Shown here: positions 1 through 7,588 of the stretch, piece after piece
Numbering within the stretch: the first letter of the stretch is position 1
Layout of the letters: every line of letters starts with the position of its first letter
From: a marine gamma proteobacterium HTCC2148
GTDB lineage: Bacteria > Pseudomonadota > Gammaproteobacteria > Pseudomonadales > Halieaceae
Direction: 5' to 3'
Length of the DNA: 64,000 nucleotides
Assembly: GCA_000156295.1 (NCBI GenBank)
Contig: DS999223.1
Location: forward strand, 1-64,000
Translations under genes and position numbers: made by a program
Notes under the pieces: model-generated
The model's input: the letters and a program-made list of their open reading frames with translations, nothing else
Databases searched by the model: none
Told to the model about the DNA's origin: nothing

Positions 1-1025
1 TAGTCAGCGCCCGCCAGTTTCAGCAGTTGCTTGCCCTGGTTGCGGCCATCAAACAGTCTGGCTAGTGTTGCGGGGATATTCTCGAATCCTTCCTGAGTGT
101 CCTCGCGCCAGGCTATTTTGCCATCCATTACCCAGGCAGCCAGTTCAGTAAAAGCCTCATCGGCGCGATCCAGGTAATCCAGCACGATAAATCCCTGCAT
201 GCGGATTCGGCGCGCAACCAGGATCATCAGGTTCTTGGGGCCTGGAGCGGGCGTTTCGTTGTTGTATTGGCTGATAGCGCCGCAAAGGACGATGCGGCTA
301 AAGTCCGCCATATGATCCAGGGCCACTTCCAGCGTATCGCCGCCCACGTTGTCGAAAAATACGTCGATATCGTCAGGGCATAGCTCACCAAGCCTGGTGT
401 CAATGTCTTCACTTTTATAATCGATAACCTCGTCCAGTCCGCAGGTGTCCAGCAGCCACTGGCACTTCTCTTTGCCACCGGCAATGCCTATCACACGGCA
501 GCCTTTTAGCTTGGCAATCTGCGCGACCACGGACCCTGTGGCACCGGCCGCGCCAGAGACCAATACGGTGTCACCTTGCTGGGGTTGGCCGATATCAAGT
601 AGACCGAAATAGGCGGTGAGCGTGGTGGTGCCGAAAACGCTGAGCGCCATGCTGGGAGGTGTCCCATCAGGAAGCGGCCGCGGAGGCACCGGGCCAGCCG
701 GGTCACCAATGGAATACTCCTGCCAGTCAAGTAGCCCCTGAACGAGAGTGCCAACAGGCAAGTCCTCGTTCTCTGAAGCAATAATCTGTCCGACGCCGCT
801 GGCACGCATCGGCTCGCCAATCGCTACAGGCGGCAAATAGCTACGAACATCTTCAATCCAACCGCGCATGGCGGGGTCAAACCCCAGCATCAGGTTTTTA
901 ATGAGTACCTGGCCACTGGCGAAGTCAGGAGAGGGCAATGGCGTTGCTACCATTTCAAAATTGTCTACGGTGACCATCCCGGTGGGCCGGGTCTTTAGTA
1001 ACCACTGTTTGTTGCTGTCCGACAT
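1..1025 (-). CDS. NADP-dependent MDR-family oxidoreductase (zinc-independent, curcumin/2-alkenal reductase type), 3' edge at window boundary
   Basis: Reads MSDSNKQWLLKTRPTG from an ATG at 1025 and stays open for 341 codons to base 3. The last two bases of the window give TA-, so the stop is probably completed just outside. An N-terminal GroES-like half holds the LGFDPAMRGW stretch. It is followed by a Rossmann fold with the nucleotide-binding signature VSGAAGATGSVVAQIAK (about residues 150-170) and the DVFFDNVGGD motif typical of leukotriene B4 dehydrogenase/curcumin reductase-like NADPH reductases. No zinc-binding cysteine cluster is seen. The expected activity is NADPH-dependent reduction of an activated double bond in a small molecule; the substrate is unknown. 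It is divergent from the flavodoxin-like gene to its right. The family is confident, the reaction is not. Confidence 0.88.
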   Translation of the reverse strand, partial: MSDSNKQWLLKTRPTGMVTVDNFEMVATPLPSPDFASGQVLIKNLMLGFDPAMRGWIEDVRSYLPPVAIGEPMRASGVGQIIASENEDLPVGTLVQGLLDWQEYSIGDPAGPVPPRPLPDGTPPSMALSVFGTTTLTAYFGLLDIGQPQQGDTVLVSGAAGATGSVVAQIAKLKGCRVIGIAGGKEKCQWLLDTCGLDEVIDYKSEDIDTRLGELCPDDIDVFFDNVGGDTLEVALDHMADFSRIVLCGAISQYNNETPAPGPKNLMILVARRIRMQGFIVLDYLDRADEAFTELAAWVMDGKIAWREDTQEGFENIPATLARLFDGRNQGKQLLKLAGAD

Positions 1026-1152
1026 GTCTGCTGATTCCTTACATTAGTGATCGGCATTACAGCATGAAAAAACATCGCGGGGCAGTGCCCCATGACAATT
1101 GACGTCTAGCTGTGTTCCAATCGCAGCGCAGACATCTCAGGAAAGCCTGTTA

Positions 1153-1608
1153 ATGAGCTCGTTATTGATCGTATACCACACCCAGAGTGGCTCTTGTGCT
1201 GCGCTTGCGCGCGCTGCTCGAGAAGGAGCGAGTCTGGAAGCATCAGTCGAGGTTGTGGTGCGTCGAGCGTGTGATGCAGGCATTGAAGATCTGGCCACTG
1301 CGGACGGATTGCTGCTGGTTGCTGCCGAAAACAGCGGCAGCCTGAGCGGCGCGTGTAAAGACTTTTTAGACCGGGTGTTCTACCCGGCGATAGAGCGTGC
1401 GGTGGTCCTGCCCTATGTCTTACTCGTGAGTGCAGGTAATGATGGGCGAGGAGCCGTCAAGCAGGCCGAACGTATACTGCGAGGCATACCTTTGAAGCCT
1501 GTGGCAGAGGCTCAAATATTTCGAGGCGTGCCTGAGCAGAAGCACCTACAACTGTCACACGAGGCGGGGCAGGGTCTGGCAGCCGGTCTGGCCATGGGCA
1601 TATTTTAG
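1153..1608 (+). CDS. Flavodoxin-like / NAD(P)H-dependent FMN reductase-like protein
   Basis: A 151-residue protein. I chose the ATG at 1153, preceded by an AGGAAA ribosome site near 1139, over an upstream in-frame ATG at 1099, because the fold begins at once with the flavodoxin first strand and phosphate loop (LLIVYHTQSGSCAALA). A second flavin-loop stretch (LLVAAENSGSLSGACKDFLDRV) lies near residues 55-80. This suggests an FMN-binding flavodoxin fold involved in redox chemistry in the cytoplasm. It is shorter than classical WrbA and lacks enough signature to name the enzyme. The next gene, a thioesterase, starts 23 bases downstream, so the two are probably cotranscribed. Confidence 0.75.
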   Translation: MSSLLIVYHTQSGSCAALARAAREGASLEASVEVVVRRACDAGIEDLATADGLLLVAAENSGSLSGACKDFLDRVFYPAIERAVVLPYVLLVSAGNDGRGAVKQAERILRGIPLKPVAEAQIFRGVPEQKHLQLSHEAGQGLAAGLAMGIF

Positions 1609-1631
1609 TAACAGCGTGATTAGGGATTAAC

Positions 1632-2111
1632 ATGCAAGACACACAGATTGACTCGGTACCAGAGGGTTATAAACCGCTGCCTGTCGGATTGGGGTTTACC
1701 GATAATCTCAGTCCCTGTTATCGGCGTTTACAAGGAGAAGAACTGAATTTTGGTTTGCTGGTTGATAAGCAGCACGCCAACTCCATGGGCATTTGCCACG
1801 GCGGAGCGCTAATGACATTGGCTGATATCGCGGCTGCTTCCTGGGCCAATATGGCACGTGGCATTGTTGCCGGCGCACCAACGGTGAATTTAAGCATGGA
1901 TTTTATCTCTGCGGCCAAGCAGGGTCAGTGGATTGAAGCCCAACTGGAGGGGGTGAGTCTGAAGCGCTTGTTCGGCTTTTCTCGCGGGGTGATCGTCAAT
2001 AGCAAAGGAGTGGTAGCGCGTTTTAATGCGACGTTTTATTTTCCGGATCATCCAGGAATGTCCCAGGACGGAGTGATCAACGCAGGGGTATTGAAAGACT
2101 TGCAAGGCTAG
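1632..2111 (+). CDS. PaaI/YbgC-type hotdog-fold acyl-CoA thioesterase
   Basis: A 159-residue single-domain protein. The central motif GICHGGALMTLADIAAASWA (residues about 54-73) is the hotdog helix with the HGG turn and catalytic acidic residue known from PaaI-like thioesterases. The following TVNLSMDFISAA strand matches the usual dimer-interface beta sheet. Expected role: hydrolysis of an acyl-CoA thioester in the cytoplasm; the chain length cannot be read from sequence. The 3' end overlaps the convergent LysR gene by four bases (stops at 2109-2111 and 2108-2110), so the two share a terminator-free junction. Confidence 0.82.
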   Translation: MQDTQIDSVPEGYKPLPVGLGFTDNLSPCYRRLQGEELNFGLLVDKQHANSMGICHGGALMTLADIAAASWANMARGIVAGAPTVNLSMDFISAAKQGQWIEAQLEGVSLKRLFGFSRGVIVNSKGVVARFNATFYFPDHPGMSQDGVINAGVLKDLQG

Positions 2112-3001
2112 CTTCTAACATCCGCGCTGTCGCCCAACGCCTGGGTGGATTCAATAAAGGCTTTCGCGGCGCGCGAGAGGCTGCGACCTCGGTGGTATAT
2201 CAGCCCCAGGGTGCGTTCTATGGCGACGCTTGCAACGTCGATTGTTGCCAGAGACTCGTCGCGCATGCTGCGTGGCAATATAGTCCAACCCAGCCCAACC
2301 GAAGCCATCATCCGAATCGTTTCCAGGTAATTGGTGGCCAGCGAGACTTCCAGCTGCAAGCCATGGCTGTCAAACAAGCGTTTAATGATTTGTCCGGTGT
2401 AAGTGTTAAGTCCGGGCAGTATAGCGGGGTGTCGACTCATAGCCTGCAGGTCTGGTGTGTTACCCGAGCGCAGTAATTCATGGTCTTTGGCGATCATGAA
2501 GTCCAGCGGATCTTGCCAGACCGGCAGGGAGATGACATTGGTTTGCTCTTTGGGCGCCAGCGTCACTACGGCGAGTTCAACCTTGCCCTGGCTGATTAAC
2601 TCATAGGCTTGCTCTGAATCCATGAAATCGATGTCGATGTGTACCTCGGGAAAGGTCTGGCTGAAGCTGGAAAGTACCGGAGGTAGTCGATGCAACCCGA
2701 TATGGTGGCTTGTTGCCAGGCGCAGCTGACCCGCAACATCGCCGGCAAGGTCGCGGACGGATTGTTCGGCGGCATCCAGCGCACGTTCCACAGACTTCGC
2801 CTGAGGCAGCAATGCCTTCCCCGCTTCGGTGAGGCTGATAATCCGGCCAATACGGTCAAACAGCTCAGTGCCCAACTGCTCTTCCAATAGCGCGACCCGC
2901 TTGCTGACTGCGGGTTGAGTCAGGTGTAGCTTTTCAGCGGCCTGAGAAAAAGAGCCGGTCTCAGCCACCAGGATGAAGGCTTTGAGGTTTTGGGTGTCCA
3001 T
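2108..3001 (-). CDS. LysR-type transcriptional regulator, divergent from leuCDB
   Basis: A 297-residue LTTR of normal length. The N-terminal winged helix-turn-helix is clear (FSQAAEKLHLTQPAVSKRVA, residues about 18-37). It is followed by the linker helix and a periplasmic-binding-like effector domain from about residue 90. It is transcribed away from leuC across a 108-base gap that holds two strong inverted repeats (3003-3025 and 3035-3059). The same arrangement, a LysR gene next to leuC, is known in Pseudomonas. I infer that it controls leuCDB and itself. The co-inducer is unknown; in other leucine systems it is 2-isopropylmalate, but that is not shown here. Confidence 0.9.
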   Translation of the reverse strand: MDTQNLKAFILVAETGSFSQAAEKLHLTQPAVSKRVALLEEQLGTELFDRIGRIISLTEAGKALLPQAKSVERALDAAEQSVRDLAGDVAGQLRLATSHHIGLHRLPPVLSSFSQTFPEVHIDIDFMDSEQAYELISQGKVELAVVTLAPKEQTNVISLPVWQDPLDFMIAKDHELLRSGNTPDLQAMSRHPAILPGLNTYTGQIIKRLFDSHGLQLEVSLATNYLETIRMMASVGLGWTILPRSMRDESLATIDVASVAIERTLGLIYHRGRSLSRAAKAFIESTQALGDSADVRS

Positions 3002-3002
3002 T

Positions 3003-3025
3003 TTGTATTCCTATTTGGAATTCAA
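3003..3025. promoter_or_regulatory. Probable LysR operator (inverted repeat with T-N11-A character)
   Basis: The repeat has nine-base arms TTGTATTCC and GGAATTCAA separated by TATTT, with a single mismatch. The inner ATTCC-N5-GGAAT is perfect. It lies immediately upstream of the regulator start, where LysR-type recognition sites normally sit. Assignment is by position and symmetry only. Confidence 0.6.
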
Positions 3026-3034
3026 CAGATAAAA

Positions 3035-3072
3035 ATAATAAATTTGAGTAATTTATTATGCAAGCCCATAAT
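3035..3072 (+). promoter_or_regulatory. leuC promoter embedded in a perfect AT-rich palindrome
   Basis: Bases 3035-3044 (ATAATAAATT) and 3050-3059 (AATTTATTAT) are perfect 10-base arms around the 5-base centre TGAGT. A plausible sigma-70 promoter reads from inside it: TTGAGT at 3044-3049, 17-base spacer, CATAAT at 3067-3072, with leuC starting at 3110. The -35 element therefore lies within the palindrome, which is a natural position for activator or repressor control. The symmetry is seen; its use is inferred. Confidence 0.5.
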
Positions 3073-3109
3073 TCACCTATTGAAGTAACACCGCACGATG
3101 AGGTGCCTT

Positions 3110-4543
3110 ATGACCGGCAAAACCCTGTACGACAAATTATGGCAAAACCACCTGGTTGAGCAGCGCGATGATGGCAGCGCGCTGATCTACATAGATCGTC
3201 AGTTGATTCACGAGGTGACATCACCACAGGCTTTTGACGGCTTGCGTCTGGCTGGTCGTAAGCCCTGGCGTCGCGACGCTAATCTGGCGGTTCCTGACCA
3301 CAACGTGCCCACTGAACAGGCCGAGCGTGCTGGTGGCGTCGCAGCCATTGCCGATCCGATATCTCGGTTGCAGGTCCAGACTCTGGATGATAACTGCGAT
3401 GATTTTGACCTGGTGAAATATGATATCAATGATGTTCGCCAGGGTATCGTGCATGTCGTTGGGCCCGAGCAGGGGGCGACCCTGCCGGGAATGACCGTGG
3501 TTTGTGGTGACTCTCACACGTCCACCCATGGCGCGCTGGGTGCACTGGCCCACGGTATCGGCACCTCCGAGGTAGAACATGTGCTTGCCACTCAGACCCT
3601 GATCCAGCAGAAAATGAAAAACCTGTTGGTGCGTATCGATGGCAGCTTGCAGAACGGCGTGACCGCGAAAGACGTTGCGCTGGCGGTGATTGGCCAGATA
3701 GGCACTGCCGGCGGCACCGGCTATGCCATTGAATTTGGTGGTCAGGTGCTGCGTGACATGTCTATGGAAGGTCGCATGACTGTCTGCAACATGTCGATTG
3801 AAGCGGGCGCTCGCATGGGTATGGTGGCGGTGGACAACACGACCCTGGATTACGTTGAAGGACGAACCTACGCGCCCAAGGGTGAGCTGTGGGAGATGGC
3901 AGTCGAGGCATGGCGTGATTTGCACTCTGATGAAGATGCGGTGTTTGACGCTGTTGTGGAACTGCGAGGTGAAGACATCAAACCGCAGGTGACCTGGGGC
4001 ACGTCTCCAGAAATGGTCTTGCCGGTGGATGGCGTATTGCCAGATCCTGCGAACATTGACGACGCCACTCGAAAAACTGCGGTTACTCGCGCGCTGCAAT
4101 ACATGGGCCTGGAAGCTGGCTCTTCAATCGGCGACATCCGTCCGGATCGCGTTTTTATCGGATCCTGCACCAACTCACGGATCGAAGATTTGCGCTCTGC
4201 AGCTGAGGTGGTCAAGGGTAAGACAGTTGCCGACAGTGTGAAACAGGCGTTGGTAGTGCCAGGCTCTGGGGAAGTTAAAAAACAGGCTGAGGAAGAAGGT
4301 CTGGATAAGATTTTTATTGATGCCGGTATGGAGTGGCGCGAGCCTGGTTGTTCCATGTGCCTGGCGATGAATGCCGATAAGTTGGGCGCAGGTGAACATT
4401 GCGCGTCCACTTCAAATCGCAATTTTGAAGGACGTCAGGGCTTTGGTGGTCGCACTCACCTGGTGAGTCCCGCGATGGCCGCTGCAGCAGCTGTGGCTGG
4501 CCATTTTGTTGACGTACGTGATTGGCAGGAGGCAGGGCAATGA
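3110..4543 (+). CDS. leuC: 3-isopropylmalate dehydratase large subunit
   Basis: Together with LeuD this isomerises 2-isopropylmalate to 3-isopropylmalate in leucine synthesis. The 477-residue protein begins [14 protein letters not shown]. The ATG at 3110 is preceded by GATGAGG and is preferred to the ATG at 3098, which overlaps that ribosome site. The aconitase-family signatures are intact: [15 protein letters not shown], then [12 protein letters not shown], then [11 protein letters not shown]. They include the three cysteines that hold the 4Fe-4S cluster. The stop overlaps the leuD start (ATGA), so the two subunits are translationally coupled. Confidence 0.98.
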   Translation: MTGKTLYDKLWQNHLVEQRDDGSALIYIDRQLIHEVTSPQAFDGLRLAGRKPWRRDANLAVPDHNVPTEQAERAGGVAAIADPISRLQVQTLDDNCDDFDLVKYDINDVRQGIVHVVGPEQGATLPGMTVVCGDSHTSTHGALGALAHGIGTSEVEHVLATQTLIQQKMKNLLVRIDGSLQNGVTAKDVALAVIGQIGTAGGTGYAIEFGGQVLRDMSMEGRMTVCNMSIEAGARMGMVAVDNTTLDYVEGRTYAPKGELWEMAVEAWRDLHSDEDAVFDAVVELRGEDIKPQVTWGTSPEMVLPVDGVLPDPANIDDATRKTAVTRALQYMGLEAGSSIGDIRPDRVFIGSCTNSRIEDLRSAAEVVKGKTVADSVKQALVVPGSGEVKKQAEEEGLDKIFIDAGMEWREPGCSMCLAMNADKLGAGEHCASTSNRNFEGRQGFGGRTHLVSPAMAAAAAVAGHFVDVRDWQEAGQ

Positions 4544-5187
4544 GAGCATTTACAGTAGTAAGCGGGTTAGTAGCGCCCATGGATCGTGCCAATGTGGACA
4601 CTGATCTGATTATTCCCAAGCAATTTTTGAAGTCGATCAAGCGCTCCGGGTTTGGTCCCAATTTGTTCGACGAAATACGCTATCTGGACGAGGGCCAGCC
4701 GGGGCAGGATTGCGCCGATCGCCCTATAAACGAGGAGTTTCCCCTGAACTTCCCGCGTTATAAAGGCGCCTCGATTTTGCTCGCCAGGGAAAACTTTGGC
4801 TGTGGATCCAGTAGAGAACACGCCCCATGGGCACTGGAAGATTATGGTTTTCGTTGTGTAATCGCCTCCAGTTTTGCCGATATTTTTTATAACAACTGCT
4901 TTAAAAACGGCGTGCTGCCCATTGCTCTTGAGGAATCAGTGGTGGCTCGCCTGTTTGACGAAATGTACGCCAGCGAGGGCTATGAGCTCACGGTTGATCT
5001 GCAGCGCCAACGAGTGATAACGCCCTCGGGGGAAGAGCTTTCCTTTGAAGTCGATGAGTTCAGGCGCCACTGCCTGCTCGAAGGACTCGACGATATTGGT
5101 CTGACCCTGCAAAGCGCAGAGGCGATTCGCAGCTACGAGCAGGGCTGGAGAGAGCAATCGCCCTGGTTGTTCGACGTGATCAAGTGA
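4540..5187 (+). CDS. leuD: 3-isopropylmalate dehydratase small subunit
   Basis: A 215-residue swivel-domain subunit. The start at 4540 ([31 protein letters not shown]) overlaps the leuC stop and follows a GGAGG ribosome site; an ATG at 4522 would only add residues inside leuC. The [14 protein letters not shown] motif near residue 90 is the family signature that positions substrate against the LeuC iron-sulfur cluster. The length is typical for the bacterial LeuD type. It is separated from leuB by 67 bases that contain a hairpin. Confidence 0.98.
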   Translation: MRAFTVVSGLVAPMDRANVDTDLIIPKQFLKSIKRSGFGPNLFDEIRYLDEGQPGQDCADRPINEEFPLNFPRYKGASILLARENFGCGSSREHAPWALEDYGFRCVIASSFADIFYNNCFKNGVLPIALEESVVARLFDEMYASEGYELTVDLQRQRVITPSGEELSFEVDEFRRHCLLEGLDDIGLTLQSAEAIRSYEQGWREQSPWLFDVIK

Positions 5188-5211
5188 CGCCTGATTTAAT
5201 TCATAAGTTGT

Positions 5212-5231
5212 ATTCCCGCCTGTGCGGGAAT
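5212..5231. repeat. Short perfect hairpin between leuD and leuB
   Basis: ATTCCCGC and GCGGGAAT form an 8-base perfect stem with a CTGT loop. No T-run follows on either strand, so it is not a standard intrinsic terminator. The stem resembles the short dispersed ATTCCCGC-type palindromes found in intergenic DNA of many proteobacteria. It could also stabilise the leuCD part of the message. Only one copy was noticed in this window. Confidence 0.5.
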
Positions 5232-5254
5232 GCGAGCAACAAGGTTAAAAGACA

Positions 5255-6337
5255 GTGAGCAAAAAAGTATTGGTACTTCCCGGTGATTATATTGGGCCGG
5301 AAATTATGACCGAGGCAGTGAAAGTGTTGCAGGCGGTCAGTGAGAAGTTTGAGCTGGATATTGAGCTTGAGTATGGCCTGCTGGGCGGTGCTGCACTGGA
5401 CGAGTGCGGGGTTCCGCTGCCTGATGAAACCTTGGCCAGGGCCCGAGCCGTCGATGCTATTTTATTGGGTGCCGTCGGCGGCCCTAAATGGGACAAGGTT
5501 GAGCGACACTTGCGACCGGAGCGAGGCTTGTTGGCAATACGCTCTGAGTTGCAACTGTTCGGCAACTTACGCCCAGCCATTTTATACCCGCAGCTGGCAG
5601 CGGCATCCAGTTTGAAGCCGGAGATTGTCTCCGGGCTCGATATTTTGATTGTTCGCGAGCTGACGGGAGGAATTTATTTCGGTGAGCCACGGGGTATCCG
5701 TACCTTGGAAAACGGCGAACGCGAGGGTTTTAACACTTACAAGTACAGTGAATCGGAAGTGCGTCGTATTGCACACCTCGCCTTTGATTTGGCTCGCAAG
5801 CGCGACAAGCGCGTTTGCAGCGTTGATAAGTCTAACGTGTTGGAAGCGACCGTTTTATGGCGTGAAGTCATGGAAGAGGTGGGTAAAGACTATCCCGATA
5901 TAGAATTGAGCCATATCTACGTGGACAACGCGGCAATGCAGCTAGTGATGCAGCCCAAGCAGTTCGATGTGATGGTGACGGGAAATATGTTCGGTGACAT
6001 TCTCTCCGACGCAGCTGCCATGCTGACCGGGTCGATTGGGATGCTCCCCTCTGCTTCTCTGGACCAGGAGGGCCGCGGTATGTATGAGCCCTGTCACGGC
6101 AGTGCGCCTGATATTGCCGGGCAAGGCAAAGCTAACCCCCTGGCAACGATTCTGTCGGTTGCCATGATGTTGCGCTACACCCTGGGCAGTGCCGAGGCTG
6201 CCCAAACCATTGAGGATTCGGTGAGCGCGGTTTTAGATCAGGGGCTACGCACGCCAGACATCTTTAGCGATGGCACTACCTTGGTTAACACCACACAAAT
6301 GGGCGAGGCAGTTTTGGCAGCCGTGCTAGCAGCCTGA
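5255..6337 (+). CDS. leuB: 3-isopropylmalate dehydrogenase
   Basis: Oxidises and decarboxylates 3-isopropylmalate to 2-oxoisocaproate with NAD, the third step of leucine synthesis in the cytoplasm. It is 360 residues with a GTG start at 5255. Seen: the substrate-binding arginines in [18 protein letters not shown], the IYFGEPRG loop, the catalytic region SVDKSNVLE, and the metal-binding signature [20 protein letters not shown]. Odd: the normally conserved GDGIGPEI near the N terminus reads GDYIGPEI (Tyr12 where Gly is usual). It lies 67 bases after leuD and 27 bases before asd, so leuCDB-asd is probably one operon. Confidence 0.97.
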   Translation: MSKKVLVLPGDYIGPEIMTEAVKVLQAVSEKFELDIELEYGLLGGAALDECGVPLPDETLARARAVDAILLGAVGGPKWDKVERHLRPERGLLAIRSELQLFGNLRPAILYPQLAAASSLKPEIVSGLDILIVRELTGGIYFGEPRGIRTLENGEREGFNTYKYSESEVRRIAHLAFDLARKRDKRVCSVDKSNVLEATVLWREVMEEVGKDYPDIELSHIYVDNAAMQLVMQPKQFDVMVTGNMFGDILSDAAAMLTGSIGMLPSASLDQEGRGMYEPCHGSAPDIAGQGKANPLATILSVAMMLRYTLGSAEAAQTIEDSVSAVLDQGLRTPDIFSDGTTLVNTTQMGEAVLAAVLAA

Positions 6338-6364
6338 GCTCGACGTGATTAAAGGAAAGCGAAA

Positions 6365-7390
6365 ATGAGTGAGTTGTACGATATTGCGGTGGTCGGTGCC
6401 ACCGGAGCAGTGGGTGAAACCATGATTTCCATTCTGGAAGAACGTGATTTTCCAGTCGGTAATTTATACCCTCTGGCCAGCAGTCGCTCGGCAGGCAAGA
6501 CCATTATGTTCAATGGTAATACAGTGAAGGTCACCGACCTGGCTGAGTTCGATTTCAGCCAGGCGCAAATAGGTCTTTTTTCTGCAGGCGGTAGTATTTC
6601 AGAGAAGTACGCTCCGATAGCAGCGGAGGCGGGTTGCGTGGTGGTGGATAATACTTCTCACTTTCGTCGCGACGAGGATATTCCACTTATTGTGCCGGAG
6701 GTAAACATTGAAGCTCTGGCCGGCTATATGACGCGCGGTATTATTGCTAATCCCAATTGTTCAACTATCCAAATGTTGGTGGCGCTCAAGCCGATCTACG
6801 ACGCGGTGGGAATCGAACGCATTAATGTCTGTACCTATCAGGCTGTATCGGGAACGGGTAAGGAAGCGATTGAGGAGTTGGCGGGTCAAACTGCCAGGTT
6901 ATTGAATGGCCAGGAAGCGCAGTGTGAGGTTTATCCCAAGCAAATAGCGTTCAATGTCTTGCCGCATATTGATAGCTTCCAGGAAAATGGCTACACCCGA
7001 GAAGAAATGAAAATGGTCTGGGAGACCCAGAAAATTTTTGGTGATCACAGCATTCAGGTTAATCCGACATGTGTGCGGGTTCCCGTTTTCTTTGGTCATT
7101 CCGAGGCGCTACATATCGAAACGGTAGATAAGATCAGTGCTGAGCAAGCTCGAGAGTTGTTGCAAAATGCCCCTGGCGTGCAGGTTATGGATGAGCAGGC
7201 TGACGGTGGCTATCCCACAGCGGTTGGCGACAGCGCGGGTTCTGACCCTGTCTTTGTCGGCAGAATTCGCGAAGATATCTCTCATCCAAGGGGTCTGGAT
7301 ATGTGGGTAGTGTCCGATAATGTGCGTAAGGGTGCCGCCCTCAATAGTGTGCAAATTGCCGAGAGCCTCATTGCGACTTACCTTGATTAA
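6365..7390 (+). CDS. asd: Aspartate-semialdehyde dehydrogenase
   Basis: Reduces aspartyl phosphate to aspartate semialdehyde, feeding lysine/diaminopimelate, methionine and threonine. At 341 residues it has the normal length of the Pseudomonas/Vibrio class. The N-terminal NADP-binding loop VVGATGAVGETMISIL and the active-site cysteine in IIANPNCSTIQM (Cys132) are visible. The AGG-like site AAAGGAAAGCGAAA precedes the ATG at 6365. Placement after leuB and before fimV matches Pseudomonas. Confidence 0.97.
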   Translation: MSELYDIAVVGATGAVGETMISILEERDFPVGNLYPLASSRSAGKTIMFNGNTVKVTDLAEFDFSQAQIGLFSAGGSISEKYAPIAAEAGCVVVDNTSHFRRDEDIPLIVPEVNIEALAGYMTRGIIANPNCSTIQMLVALKPIYDAVGIERINVCTYQAVSGTGKEAIEELAGQTARLLNGQEAQCEVYPKQIAFNVLPHIDSFQENGYTREEMKMVWETQKIFGDHSIQVNPTCVRVPVFFGHSEALHIETVDKISAEQARELLQNAPGVQVMDEQADGGYPTAVGDSAGSDPVFVGRIREDISHPRGLDMWVVSDNVRKGAALNSVQIAESLIATYLD

Positions 7391-7431
7391 TGCGCATAAT
7401 TCACTGATACTTTCGTGAGAAAACAGACTTA

Positions 7432-7461
7432 TTGCTAGTGCATGGAAGCGTTTTGTATAGA
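7432..7461 (+). promoter_or_regulatory. Candidate sigma-70 promoter for fimV
   Basis: TTGCTA (7432-7437), 18-base spacer, TATAGA (7456-7461). It lies in the 198-base gap between asd and fimV. If used, transcription starts downstream of the ATG at 7442, which supports choosing the later fimV start at 7589. Nothing else is recognised in this gap. Confidence 0.35.
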
Positions 7462-7588
7462 CTTTAGAAAAGTACAGAAAGTCCTTTCAGGGTCAGAGCT
7501 TTTAGCGCACGATAAAGCGGTAACTAGTTCAGAGGTCGCGCCTGGGGAGGCAGACCTGGGGTTTAGCAAAACAATAAGGCGTCGGAGT

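Noticed and set aside
7442-7588. N-terminal extension of FimV
   Set aside because: It would bury the signal peptide 50 residues inside, and a candidate -10 lies downstream of that ATG.
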